Positions 15,456 through 24,188 are shown, counted from the stretch's first letter. The stretch: DNA of 64,000 bases from Rhodococcus rhodnii (GCA_000720375.1 JOAA01000003.1:496001-560000), one strand, 5' to 3'. A program made the numbers and translations. Notes: a model not told the origin generated them from the sequence alone.

Positions 15456-18029
15456 ATGACGACGTGGTCTCGGGACTTCGAGGGCATCTCCGCCGCCATG
15501 CTCGCCACGGTCGGCGGCAAGGCGGCGAACCTCGGTGAGCTGACCCGGGCAGGATTGCCGGTCCCGCCCGGGTTCTGCATCACCACCGACGCGTACAAGG
15601 AAGTCGCCGCGCTGGCCGGGGTGGACGGCAGCCACGACGCGGCGAAAGCCCGTGAGCTGATTCTCGGCACGCCGATCCCCGGCGAGATCAGCAAGGCGAT
15701 CGTGAGCGCCTACGAGAACCTCGGACCGGACGTCCCGGTCGCTGTCCGCTCCTCGGCCACGGCCGAGGACCTGCCGTTCGCCAGTTTCGCCGGCCAGCAG
15801 GACACGTACCTCAACATCGTCGGCGCTGACGCGGTCCTCGACGCGGTCCGCCGGTGCTGGGCCTCGCTGTGGACAGACCGGGCCTACGCATACCGCGCCA
15901 CCAATGAGATCGACAACCGGACGGTCGCGCTGGCCGTGGTGGTCCAGCGGATGGTGCAGTCCGAAGTGGCCGGTGTGATGTTCACGGCCAATCCGGTGAC
16001 TGGGCGGCGCCACGAGTACGTGATCGACGCGAGCCCCGGCCTCGGCGAGGCCGTGGTCTCCGGTGCTGTGAACCCGGACCATTTCGTTGTCCATGACAGC
16101 GAGATCATCGATCGGAGGCTCGGCGACAAACGTGTGGTGATCCGCTCCTTGCCGGGCGGTGGCACAGAGCACATCGAGCGCGAGTCCACAACGGACGCGT
16201 GCGTCACGGACGCTCAAGTCATTGCCCTGGCGGAGCTCGGCGAACGAGTGGAGCGGCACTACGGCAGCCCGCAGGACACCGAGTGGGCGATCGATGCCGA
16301 CGGCGAGCTGTGGCTCACCCAGTCACGGCCGATCACCACGCTCTACCCCCTGCCCGAACGAACCGCAAAAGACACCCGGGCCTACTTCTCCTTCACCGTG
16401 GCGCAAGGGCTGTACCGGCCGATCACGCCGAGCGGGCTCGCGGCTTTCCGGTTGCTCGCCAGCAGTGTCAGCAAGGACATCCTCGGGCTGCCGGTGGCCG
16501 ATCCACTCGCCGGACCGTCCGGATTCGTCGAAATCGGCATGCGGGGCTACATCGACGCGACCGCGGCCGTGCGCAGCGAGGCAGGGCGGTTCGTCATGCC
16601 GAAGGTTCTCGGTGTGATGGAGGCACGCTCGGGCAAGGCGTTGAGCACGCTGTTCGACGATCCGCGGTTCAGTCTTGTACCGACGCGGCGCCGGAAAGTG
16701 ATCGGCCGGTTGCTCCGGCTGGGGCTGCGGTTCGGCGTGCCGTACCGGGTGCTGCAGGCGATCATCAGCCCGCAACTGGCGCATCAGTTCGTGGAAAGAG
16801 TCGGCGACGAGATTCGCCGCCGGATCGCGTTGCCGTCCACCGCGACCGCGGCCGAACGGCTCGACCACGTCCAGGAAGTGCTGCTGCGGCACGTCTTCCC
16901 GGTGGCTCCGCGGGTGCTGCCCAGTGCTGCCGCCGGTTTCCTGATGCTCGGCCTGGCCAGCAGGATCGTCGGACGACCCGGTGAGGTACAGGCGGTGCTG
17001 CGTGGGCTGCCGAACAACATCACCACCGAGATGGATCTGGAGCTGTGGAACCTGATCACCCGGATCCGGCAGAGCGATGCCGCCGAAGTGTTCCGCACCG
17101 AATCCGCCGAAGAACTCGGGAAGCGCTTCCAGGCGGGCACGTTGCCGGACATCGGCCTGGCCGAATTCCTTGAGATATGGGGAGATCGCGCGGTCGCGGA
17201 GATCGATGTCGGGATGCCCCGCTGGTCCGATGATCCGACGCACATCCTCGGTGTGCTGGCGAACTACATGCGACTGGACGATCCGGATGCCGCGCCGGAC
17301 GCGGTTTTCGCCCGTGGTGCCGCGCAAGCCGAAGCCGCGATCGACCGGCTGGTCGCCGAAGCGCCACGACGCAAGCGATTGCTGCGCTTCGCGCTGGACC
17401 GCGCCCGTGCACTCGCCGGGATCCGGGAGATGCCGAAGTACTTCATGGTGATCGCGCTGGGCTCGGTCCGCGCGCACCTCAAGGTGATCGGCGCCGAACT
17501 GGCCGCGGCCGGGACGATCGCGGCGCCGGACGACGTGTTCTTCCTTGATTTCCAGCAGATCAGGGCGGCGCTGGGTGGAACACCCTTGCACGATGTGGTT
17601 TCGCGCAACCGCGAGCGCTACGAGCAAGAGCTGCTGCGACGCCGGATCCCGAGGGTGATGCTGTCCGACGGCACCGACGTGGAGTCCGTTTCGCAGGCAG
17701 CCGCGACCGCGGACGGCTGCCTGCCAGGCACTCCGGCCTCCGCGGGCACTATCACCGGCACCGCACGGGTTGTGCTCGATCCCGTGGGCGCTCGCCTTGA
17801 GCCAGGCGAGATCCTGGTCGCCCCGTCGACCGATCCCGGCTGGACACCGTTGTTCCTCACCGCGGGTGGCCTGGTGATGGAGATGGGTGGCGCGAACTCC
17901 CACGGCGCCGTCGTGGCCAGGGAATACGGCATCCCGGCCGTGGTCGGCGTCGCGGACGCCACTCATCGGATCACCACCGGTCAGACCATCACCGTTGACG
18001 GTGCGACCGGCACAGTCGTTCCCGCTTAG
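15456..18029 (+). CDS. Rifampin phosphotransferase-like PEP/ATP-utilising enzyme
   Basis: 857 residues, the length of the rifampin phosphotransferases. Order of domains: N-terminal ATP-grasp (about 1-310, with VRSSATAEDLPFASFAGQQDT), a long central region that in Rph binds the rifamycin, and the C-terminal swivelling His domain with GGANSHGAVVAREYG, His at about 816, which carries the phosphate. Rph enzymes use ATP to phosphorylate the C21 hydroxyl of rifamycins. PEP synthase is shaped similarly but lacks the large central domain and has a PEP/pyruvate barrel at the end, which is absent here. ATG 15456 is 7 nt after TAACCT (15443-15448). The rifamycin-associated element seen upstream of some rph genes was looked for and not found. 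Confidence 0.85.
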   Translation: MTTWSRDFEGISAAMLATVGGKAANLGELTRAGLPVPPGFCITTDAYKEVAALAGVDGSHDAAKARELILGTPIPGEISKAIVSAYENLGPDVPVAVRSSATAEDLPFASFAGQQDTYLNIVGADAVLDAVRRCWASLWTDRAYAYRATNEIDNRTVALAVVVQRMVQSEVAGVMFTANPVTGRRHEYVIDASPGLGEAVVSGAVNPDHFVVHDSEIIDRRLGDKRVVIRSLPGGGTEHIERESTTDACVTDAQVIALAELGERVERHYGSPQDTEWAIDADGELWLTQSRPITTLYPLPERTAKDTRAYFSFTVAQGLYRPITPSGLAAFRLLASSVSKDILGLPVADPLAGPSGFVEIGMRGYIDATAAVRSEAGRFVMPKVLGVMEARSGKALSTLFDDPRFSLVPTRRRKVIGRLLRLGLRFGVPYRVLQAIISPQLAHQFVERVGDEIRRRIALPSTATAAERLDHVQEVLLRHVFPVAPRVLPSAAAGFLMLGLASRIVGRPGEVQAVLRGLPNNITTEMDLELWNLITRIRQSDAAEVFRTESAEELGKRFQAGTLPDIGLAEFLEIWGDRAVAEIDVGMPRWSDDPTHILGVLANYMRLDDPDAAPDAVFARGAAQAEAAIDRLVAEAPRRKRLLRFALDRARALAGIREMPKYFMVIALGSVRAHLKVIGAELAAAGTIAAPDDVFFLDFQQIRAALGGTPLHDVVSRNRERYEQELLRRRIPRVMLSDGTDVESVSQAAATADGCLPGTPASAGTITGTARVVLDPVGARLEPGEILVAPSTDPGWTPLFLTAGGLVMEMGGANSHGAVVAREYGIPAVVGVADATHRITTGQTITVDGATGTVVPA

Positions 18030-18952
18030 AGCAGCCCCATTTGCATCGCACGGACGCCTGCTTGAAAACGGCTGCGGGCGTCCAGTTCCACCATCGCGGA
18101 CGCGACATCACCGCGGACCGTACGAACGCTCACCCCCAGTCGGCGAGCGATCGCGTCGTCGGTCAGTCCCTGTGCGAGCATCCGCAGCACGAGTTCGTGC
18201 CGCGACCTCGTCGGTTTGCCCTTCGGGACCTGGCTCACCTCAACGCTCTGGGCCCACAGCCCGTCGGCCAACGCGACCAGCGACCGCAGTTCGGACTCGG
18301 CCCGGATCACCCGGCCCGCACCGGATTCACTGAGCACCACCCCCACGAGCCCGTCCACGACCACCGCCCTGACCGGCACGTTTGCCGTGGCACGCGGGGT
18401 ATGTCCGCGCTTGCCCAGCCAGACCGCGTAATCCACGGCCGCGATGTCGGTACGCCAGAGCATCCGAAGCCCCGCGCCACGGCGGAGCACCCCCTCGGCG
18501 ATGTGCTCGGCGAACTCGTACGATCGCGGATCGTAGACCGGGGCCAGCACGACAACTTCGTTACGGACCCGTGCGGCCAGCCGCTCGACGACCGCGAGCA
18601 CCTCGTCCATATCGGACAGCGGCGCCGCGTCGTCCAGCCTGCCGGTGGTTTGTTCGTGCAGTGACACAAAAGTCTCGACGGCCGCCGCGCTCGGCATCGG
18701 ACCACCGGACAATCGCCGCGCTGCCAGCGCTGGTAGCGCCAGACAAGGCTGAATCGCCCGCACCGAACCAGCTTCCACGGCGGAGTTCATCACCAGCCCT
18801 TCGGTGCGCAGTTCCGCCAGCACGGTCGCGCACTGCTGCGGTGACCATGCCAACGCGTGTTCGAGGCGTTCCGGCTGCCATCGTGACCGGGTCAGTAATG
18901 CCCGGTAGCCGATCTCAGCCTGGCCGCCCACGCCAAGCCTGTGGCTCTTCAT
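18026..18952 (-). CDS. LuxR-type HTH regulator with TrmB-like N-terminal region
   Basis: 308 residues. The C-terminus is a LuxR/NarL HTH (LVLRMLAQGLTDDAIARRLGVSVRTVRGDVASAM). The N-terminal 80 residues look like a winged-helix region (QPERLEHALAWSPQQCATVLAELRTEGLV) and the middle (VVLAPVYDPRSYEFAEHIAEGVLRRGAGLRMLWR) resembles the sugar/effector-binding part of TrmB-like proteins common in actinomycetes. No receiver domain, so it is an orphan effector-type regulator. ATG 18952 is chosen for its GAGGGCGAG upstream; the frame stays open further up but loses gene-like composition. Its stop overlaps the convergent rph-like stop by 4 bp. Target unknown. Confidence 0.85.
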   Translation of the reverse strand: MKSHRLGVGGQAEIGYRALLTRSRWQPERLEHALAWSPQQCATVLAELRTEGLVMNSAVEAGSVRAIQPCLALPALAARRLSGGPMPSAAAVETFVSLHEQTTGRLDDAAPLSDMDEVLAVVERLAARVRNEVVVLAPVYDPRSYEFAEHIAEGVLRRGAGLRMLWRTDIAAVDYAVWLGKRGHTPRATANVPVRAVVVDGLVGVVLSESGAGRVIRAESELRSLVALADGLWAQSVEVSQVPKGKPTRSRHELVLRMLAQGLTDDAIARRLGVSVRTVRGDVASAMVELDARSRFQAGVRAMQMGLL

Positions 18953-19887
18953 GCTCGCCCTCACCCTCATTCGACCCGATGAACACCGGCCGAGTTCCCT
19001 TCCCCCTCCTTGCGCGCCGAAAAAATCGGCGCATACTTCGCCTCCCGTTCCACAAGAGCGCGGTAGCCGCGGTGAAATACCGCCGGCGCGGCGTGGTGTC
19101 CTCGTCGCCCCCAACCGAGGATGACCCGCCAAGGCCCGGTGAACAAGCAAGACGCGGAGAATGCGCCCGGATGCCACGCCGGTGGCCGGTTGGCACGGCG
19201 TTGGCCCTCCTTTTCGGCAATACAACGGCAAAACAGCGCAACTTCGGCAACTTGCGGACTGCAAATCCCCCGCCGGTCGGTGTACCGGTGGTGGGGAACC
19301 CCGCCATGCGGTCCGCCTGCAAACGTTCCCAGCTGCTTCGACCATCCATCCATAGTGGACTTCACCGGGTTCGTCCCGTGCACTGGTGAAACGACCTCCC
19401 GCCTGAAGTCCGCAGTTGTCACACCGAGGCGCCCCCAACGTAGCGATCGGCGATGACAGACCGGTGAATCTTCGCTGACTCGGCCCCGTGACGGGGGAAA
19501 ATCCGCGCGTCCAGACCAGTTGTCCCCCGACTGGCCTATCGACGGTGCCGAACTGTGCGATGTGGAGCCCGGTGATTCAATGTTGAGCACTGACACTGCG
19601 TCCATGTCCGGTCGCTGTTCGCGATCAACGCCCGCCGCTGCGAAGTCCATAGTGGAAGGCGCGGACAGCGACCGGTCGAGCACGCGGCGCGACGAAGCCG
19701 ATCGCCAAGTACACAGTGGACAGTGCGGCCGTATCGACCATGGCACCCCTCGAAAATCGACGTCCCCAGTAAGTTGGATGCTGAACGGAGCGTAAACCAG
19801 CGTTACGAGTCCCGTCAACGCAAGCTGGCGATGTACCATTTTACGAGCAACTGATGTTTAGCCAGCCCGCAGCGTCGAGGAGGTCAG
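18953..19887. other. 935-bp intergenic region without a convincing gene
   Basis: Open frames exist on both strands (for example minus 18967-19839), but their residues show random-looking composition and no family motifs. The region is poorer in GC than its neighbours. It holds three copies of a short dyad, TCCATAGTGGA (19349-19359 and 19646-19656) and a variant ACACAGTGGA (19711-19720), and two TTACGAG direct repeats just before the EspR-like gene (19802-19808 and about 19839-19845). It probably contains the promoters of the two diverging regulator genes. A small RNA cannot be excluded. Confidence 0.5.
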
Positions 19888-20304
19888 GTGACCGCGCGGT
19901 TCTCGATCGCCGAGAAGCTCGACCGGCTGTTCCAGCGTGTCCGGCCGGCCGGTCAAGGCGAGTACAGCCACAACGCGGTGGCCGAGGCCATCAAGGAACA
20001 GCAGGGCATCTCCATCTCGCACACCTACATCTGGCAGCTGCGCACCGGCCGCCGCGACAACCCGACGATCCAGCACCTGACCGCGCTGGCCACGTTCTTC
20101 GGCGTCCCGGTCGCGTACTTCCTCGACGACGAGGAGACCAAGAAGATCGACGGCGAGCTCGAGCTGCTGTCCGCGCTGCGCGACACGGGGGTCACCGAGA
20201 TCGCCCTGCGCGCCGCGGATCTGTCGCCGAGCAGCCGGGAGACGATCAGCAACATGATCCTCAAGGTGTGGGAGCTGGAGAATGAGCGCAAGAGGAGCGA
20301 CTGA
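19888..20304 (+). CDS. EspR-like XRE-family DNA-binding regulator
   Basis: 138 residues. The N-terminal HTH (VAEAIKEQQGISISHTYIWQLRTGRRDNPTIQHLTALATFFGVPVAYFLDDE) closely follows the layout I know from mycobacterial EspR: LxRLF...P.G.G, an inserted loop before the HTH, LxxLRxGxRxNP, then FFxVxxxYFxDDE, and a C-terminal helical dimerisation domain. EspR is a nucleoid-associated regulator. The GTG start at 19888 follows GAGGAGG. The gene converges with the seven-TM protein gene, their 3' ends overlapping by 44 bp, and the ImmA/IrrE protease is next. ImmA-type proteases act on XRE proteins, so this is a candidate partner of that protease. Confidence 0.88.
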   Translation: MTARFSIAEKLDRLFQRVRPAGQGEYSHNAVAEAIKEQQGISISHTYIWQLRTGRRDNPTIQHLTALATFFGVPVAYFLDDEETKKIDGELELLSALRDTGVTEIALRAADLSPSSRETISNMILKVWELENERKRSD

Positions 20305-21451
20305 CCCGGTGCCGCTCGGCGAATTCGGCCGGATACCGCGACTTGTGGTGCGCCCGGCTGACCTTCGCCAGCCACTTGGCCTCCTCCTGCTCGTCCGCGC
20401 CGCCCGGCATCGCCTGCCAGCCACCAGCACACGGCTGGCCACCAGCCCTTTTGCGGCGTAGCGCGACTTCGATCCAGCACGCCTCGGCGATGTGCTCACT
20501 GTGCACGCCGCGCGCAGCCAGGAACTCCCGCGCCTTGTCGGCCGTGTCCGCCGGTACGTAGCCACGAAGTTCCAGCATCCCGTCCCGGATCTCGATCAAC
20601 CGGCGGTACAGCCGAAGCCTCGCGGTCGCGACCACCCCGTCGGCGCTGGGCAGTTTCTCGGAGACGTACAGAATCATCTCTGGGAACGTTTCCCGCATGG
20701 TGCGCCACAACGGCGCCAACGCACGCATCGACAGGTGTAGGCCGACGAGCTCCCGCGCGAGACGCCACCCAGGCACCAGAACGCCGATGACGATCAGCAA
20801 TCCCGAGACCGGAAGCATAGTGTCGGAGATCGCCACGACAACGTCCTTCGGCAGTTCGACGCCCGCGGCATGGGCCACCAGATACGCGGACTTGTATGCG
20901 GCGTACACCGCGTTGAGACCGGTTCCGGCGCACATCAACCACATCCCGATCCGCAGCGGATTGGTCGGCGACACCCGGCTCACCCGCCAGACCAGCAAAC
21001 ACCCCGTGCAGAGCACAGTCCCGAGATACGCCTCAAGCAGCAGCCAATACGCCAGTTCCACGGGCGCGGTGCGCGGCTCGGCGAGCAGATCGTCGGCAGA
21101 ACTGTGAATGCCGTCGCGGGCAACTGTGAAAAGCCCGGCGAGAACCACCGCGACCGCAAGACCCAGTACGACGTGGTAGCGCCGCGGCGGTCGACCCGTG
21201 ATCATCGCGACGAACCGCAGCAGGCTGACCGCGGCCACGATCGCGAGCAAGTGTTTGATCACGGCGTCGGCGTTGGTGCCGAGCGCGGACTGGATGGCCG
21301 TCGCGATCGGCTGGAGCGAGAGGGTCTTGATGATCGCGATGGGCAGAAAGATCAACCAGACTGCCCGTTGCTTGCGACCGCGCCGCAGCGACGGCAGCCA
21401 ACCGGCCACCAACCCCCAGAGCAACACCAGAAGTATCGCGTTCAGCGGCAC
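20261..21451 (-). CDS. MAB_1171c-like seven-TM membrane protein, copy 2
   Basis: 396 residues with about seven hydrophobic segments (AILLVLLWGLVAGWL, VWLIFLPIAIIKTLSL, VVLGLAVAVVLAGLF, VSGLLIVIGVLVPGW and others) followed by a cytoplasmic tail containing LYRRLIEIRDGMLEL, the same motif as copy 1. It starts 6 bp after the ImmA/IrrE stop codon, so the two genes form an operon in the same order as copy 1. The 3' end overlaps the EspR-like gene by 44 bp. Function unknown. The conserved co-occurrence suggests that the membrane protein and protease work together, with the membrane protein the likely sensor. Confidence 0.85.
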   Translation of the reverse strand: MPLNAILLVLLWGLVAGWLPSLRRGRKQRAVWLIFLPIAIIKTLSLQPIATAIQSALGTNADAVIKHLLAIVAAVSLLRFVAMITGRPPRRYHVVLGLAVAVVLAGLFTVARDGIHSSADDLLAEPRTAPVELAYWLLLEAYLGTVLCTGCLLVWRVSRVSPTNPLRIGMWLMCAGTGLNAVYAAYKSAYLVAHAAGVELPKDVVVAISDTMLPVSGLLIVIGVLVPGWRLARELVGLHLSMRALAPLWRTMRETFPEMILYVSEKLPSADGVVATARLRLYRRLIEIRDGMLELRGYVPADTADKAREFLAARGVHSEHIAEACWIEVALRRKRAGGQPCAGGWQAMPGGADEQEEAKWLAKVSRAHHKSRYPAEFAERHRVSRSSCAHSPAPTP

Positions 21452-21457
21452 AGCCTC

Positions 21458-21937
21458 CTACGTGTATGGACTGAACACCTCGGTCATCCGGGAAAGCGCG
21501 TCCCTGGCCTGCTGCCTGCCGCCGCCACCGCGGATCAGCGAGGCGAGCATCTCGGCTTCTTGCTCCTGTTCGGTGGCGTAGTCGACGCGGCCGAGCACCC
21601 GCCGCACCATTTCCGGGCTGAGGCTCGGCAAAAGCTTGCGCAGCACCGAGGAGTCCATGCTCAGCCGGTGATCGCACAACATGTGCGCCAATTCGTGCAG
21701 GATGATGTGCTCGGAGTGCAATTTCGACGTGGCCGGCTCGTAAAGGACGACGTCGACCTCGGCCAAGGACACCCACATCCCGCACGGAGCGGACGCCGAC
21801 AGCCCGGGAATCGGCCTGAGTTCGAGACGACGGCCACGCAGCTCACTGACATGGGCACAGAACGTGACGAGATCGAACGGCTGTGGGATGGTGAACGCCC
21901 GCAGGCGCTGTTCGCAACGTCGCCGTAGCTTCCCCAT
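21458..21937 (-). CDS. ImmA/IrrE-family metallo-endopeptidase, copy 2
   Basis: 159 residues with HELAH at 81-85 (SEHIILHELAHMLCDH), then MVRRVLGR and EQEQEAEMLASLI, parallel to copy 1 at 11815-12333. ATG 21937 is preceded by GGGAGGA at good spacing; longer readings to 22213 run antisense into the LLM gene and are not supported. Zinc-dependent cleavage of an XRE-type DNA-binding protein is the family's known action. The EspR-like protein at 19888-20304 is the nearest candidate substrate. The gene is divergent from the LLM oxidoreductase with 45 bp between starts. Confidence 0.9.
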   Translation of the reverse strand: MGKLRRRCEQRLRAFTIPQPFDLVTFCAHVSELRGRRLELRPIPGLSASAPCGMWVSLAEVDVVLYEPATSKLHSEHIILHELAHMLCDHRLSMDSSVLRKLLPSLSPEMVRRVLGRVDYATEQEQEAEMLASLIRGGGGRQQARDALSRMTEVFSPYT

Positions 21938-21982
21938 CCCCAGTCCTCCCGTTTTGCAGGCTACCCGGCAAGGATGGTGGGT

Positions 21983-22873
21983 ATGAAGGTCCGCATCGGG
22001 GTTGGCCTCGGCCCGCACGAGGATTTTGTCGAAGCGATCGATCACGCCGAAGCGATCGGGATCGACTCGATCTGGTTTTCCGAAGTGGTGTTCGCCGAAC
22101 ACGTAGACCCGTTCATCGGCATGGCATATGCCCTGTCCCGAACCCAGAACATGAAGGTCGGCACGGGTGTGGCGGTGCTGCCAGGACGTAACCCGATCCT
22201 GGTGGCCAAGCAACTGGCGTCACTGGCGGCGCTGGCGCCCAAACGCGTCCTGCCGGTCTTCGGCCTGCAACCAGCCAGGAAACCGGAACGGCAGGCATTC
22301 CCCGTGCCGCACGGCAAGCGGGGTGAGCTGTTCGACGAGACCATGCAGGTGGTCCGCCGCCTGCTGACCGAGGACTCGGTGACGTTCAACGGCACGTTCC
22401 ATACATTGGAAAACGCGTCGATCAAGCCACGTCCACGCCGCATGGACATCTGGTTCGCCGGAACAGCGCGGCCAGGGCTCGAACGCACAGGCCGGCTGGC
22501 GGATGGGTGGCTGGGTAGTTTCCTGACCCCGGCCCAGTGCAGGCTGGCGAAACGCACGATCGAGGCGGCCGCGGCGGGGGCGGGCCGGGAAATCGAGGCG
22601 GATCACTATGGCATCAGTATCGCCGTGGCGACGGACGGCATTCCGCCCGCCCTGGTTGCCGCGGCCAGGGCTCGGCAGCCTGAGGTGGATCCGCGAGAGG
22701 TTATTCCGCAGGGGTGGGATCAGGCTCGGGACTTGATCGAGGCGTACATCGACGCGGGGTTGACGAAGTTCGTGGTGCGTCAGGTGGATCCGGCTTCGCG
22801 GGTCCGGCCGTTCCTCGATGACTTCGCGGCGAAACTGATGCCACTGGAACGGGACATCCCCGACCCAAGCTGA
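21983..22873 (+). CDS. LLM-class F420-dependent oxidoreductase
   Basis: 296 residues of the luciferase-like monooxygenase fold: HAEAIGIDSIWFSEVVF near the N-terminus, TGVAVLPGRNPILVAKQLASLAALAPKR as the central barrel block, and a late substrate-binding loop (DAGLTKFVVRQV). It resembles the actinobacterial F420-dependent group more than the flavin ones, but this cannot be proved from motifs alone. Start ATG 21983 is chosen because AAGGA (21970-21974) sits 8 nt upstream; ATG 21974 is the alternative. The last 13 codons form the first unit of a 35-37 bp tandem repeat that continues past the stop codon. Confidence 0.85.
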   Translation: MKVRIGVGLGPHEDFVEAIDHAEAIGIDSIWFSEVVFAEHVDPFIGMAYALSRTQNMKVGTGVAVLPGRNPILVAKQLASLAALAPKRVLPVFGLQPARKPERQAFPVPHGKRGELFDETMQVVRRLLTEDSVTFNGTFHTLENASIKPRPRRMDIWFAGTARPGLERTGRLADGWLGSFLTPAQCRLAKRTIEAAAAGAGREIEADHYGISIAVATDGIPPALVAAARARQPEVDPREVIPQGWDQARDLIEAYIDAGLTKFVVRQVDPASRVRPFLDDFAAKLMPLERDIPDPS

Positions 22874-22977
22874 CGCCACTGGAGCGAGACATCCCCGGCC
22901 CAAGCTGACGCCACAGGAACGAGAGACGTCCCCGGCCAATGCTGACGCCATTCGAGCGAGAGACGTCTCCGCTCCAA
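22835..22977. repeat. Four-copy 35-37 bp tandem repeat across the LLM gene's 3' end
   Basis: Units begin with CTGAYGCCA at 22835, 22870, 22905 and 22942, and a degenerate CTGACCATT ends the array at 22978. Each carries the pattern GCCAc-GgA-CGaGAcaTCCCCggCCcAagCT. The first unit is the end of the LLM coding sequence, including its stop codon; the others lie outside. Divergence increases away from the gene, as if the gene's end had been duplicated stepwise. It adjoins the IS relic by about 70 bp. Confidence 0.8.
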
Positions 22978-23059
22978 CTGACCATTGTGGACAAAGCCAT
23001 CCGGCGCCTACAACATCCCGGCCCCAGGGCAGCCCCGCCCGACCCGGCAGGGTTCCGTC

Positions 23060-23950
23060 TAAGTCGGTTTGTGCTGGTGGGGATGGGGATTTCGAGCAGG
23101 GTGAGTGGCCTGGTGATGTCTCGGGCCATGGCGCGTAGCGCTTGGGTGATGTTGCCGGCGCCGGTCAGGCGCAGAGCGCTGATGGCGAGGTTGCGCAGGG
23201 CGGCCATCGCTGTGGGTGCGGTGCCGGTGCGCGCCTGGGATGCGTCTTCGCGGTAGGTGACATCGCGGATGTAGTGCAGGCGGTTGTCGATCTGCCGGTG
23301 TCCGCGTAGCAGGGTCGCGATCTGAGCGGGATCGGCCAGTGGTGGCGGAAGGCTGGTGACGCCGGTCCAGGTATGGGTTTCTTGTTTACCGCTGGTGCGA
23401 TCGATGCGGTCGCGGATGATGCGGAAGGTGTGGGTGATCCCGGCCAGCAGATGCACCCCGGCGCCACCGGTGCGCGCGAACCTGCCCCGCAGGGACTTGC
23501 CATCGATCGCGATCGCGGCCAACTGGCCATCCCGCAGGCCCTGGCCAGGCTTGTGCCAACGGGCGATCCACATGTGCACCGCGGTGTCCAGCGCGGTGTC
23601 CAGCGCGGTGTCCAGCGCGGTGTCCACCTCGGACAACACCCGGCGCACCGTGGGCTCGCTCGGCACGACGAACACGGCACGGCGGGGATCCCACCGGGCA
23701 CCCACACCTGTAACACCGACTGCGGCAGTTCAGTGGCCCATTCCCAGATCGCCGTGATCGACCGGGCCCCCGCAGCGACCGCGACCGCGGCCAGGGTCAA
23801 CACCGCCGCCAGCGAATGCCGCACACCCCGCGCATCCCGCGGATCGTCGATCTGGGCCAGCAATTCCCGCACGTCACCTGCGCGATCCACGCTCATCGGA
23901 CCCAGCCGGTCCAGCACAACAGCGATCGAGGACGATACAACAGCAGGCAC
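23060..23950 (-). pseudogene. ISAs1-family transposase, frameshifted and internally deleted
   Basis: The N-terminal part (DDPRDARGVRHSLAAVLTLA, ITAIWEWATE) is the DDE_Tnp_1-associated domain. Near 23705 the reading frame changes: it leaves the first frame after LPQSVLQV and continues as GARWDPRRAVFVVPSEPTVRRV. The catalytic core starts with AIDGKSLRG (first Asp) but after GVHLLAGITHT it jumps directly to the late block TSLPPPLADPAQIATLLRGH and HYIRDVTYREDASQARTG. The usual 85-90 residues between, with the second catalytic Asp (TADALHTQ-type) and KxNQ motif, are missing. It cannot be active. A 12-bp repeat expansion lies inside it, and the frame reads through the terminal repeat into flanking DNA. 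Confidence 0.85.
23581..23628. repeat. 12-bp in-frame tandem repeat, about four units
   Basis: GCGGTGTCCAGC is repeated at 23581, 23593 and 23605, with a last unit GCGGTGTCCACC at 23617. It encodes TALD-type repeats in the broken transposase. Slippage expansion is the simplest explanation. Confidence 0.85.
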
Positions 23951-24188
23951 GGCACTCTCACATGATCGTGTGACGTAGACACTCTCATGATCAACTAGAG
24001 GATCGTGCCTGCTCTCATGCGGGTGAACGACTTTGACGGAACCCTGACCACTCCCGGGGGGGCGTCCCTGGTCCAGTCTATCGGTGGTGCTTGATCAACA
24101 GGGGGTGATGGCTAGGCTGTGGACAACTGGATTTGCGAACGGACCGTTGGCTCGGATTGCGGGTTGCGGAAAGTCCAAACCGGCCCCC

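Larger units (their letters stand above)
23048..24046 (-). mobile_element. Decayed ISAs1-family insertion sequence
   Basis: Terminal inverted repeats are visible: CAGGGTTCCGTC-T-AAGTCG from 23048 and its complement ending at 24046 (CAGGGTTCCGTC-A-AAGTCG on the minus strand), 18 of 19 identical. The element is 999 bp, whereas ISAs1 members are usually about 1.2-1.3 kb. It contains one broken transposase. No target-site duplication was found: flanks read GACCCGG on the left and ACCACTCC on the right. The absence suggests age or later rearrangement. Confidence 0.82.

Noticed and set aside
18967..19839. Long minus-strand open frame (about 290 codons)
   Set aside because: Residue composition is random-like, with no family motif and no ribosome binding site; the region is probably intergenic.
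21458..22213. Longer start for ImmA copy 2
   Set aside because: The extra 92 codons run antisense through the LLM gene, and ATG 21937 has a strong ribosome binding site.
22835..22977. Regular 35-37 bp repeats suggested a CRISPR array
   Set aside because: The units are contiguous without spacers and the first is part of a coding sequence; no cas genes are nearby.
22701..23060. Extension of the transposase frame past the IS end
   Set aside because: The frame reads through the terminal repeat into the tandem repeats; it is accidental.
23581..23628. Short direct repeats suggested a regulatory iteron
   Set aside because: A 12-bp in-frame unit inside a transposase pseudogene; slippage in coding DNA explains it.
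23038..24056. Target-site duplication around the IS
   Set aside because: Left and right flanks show no identical 8-10 bp.
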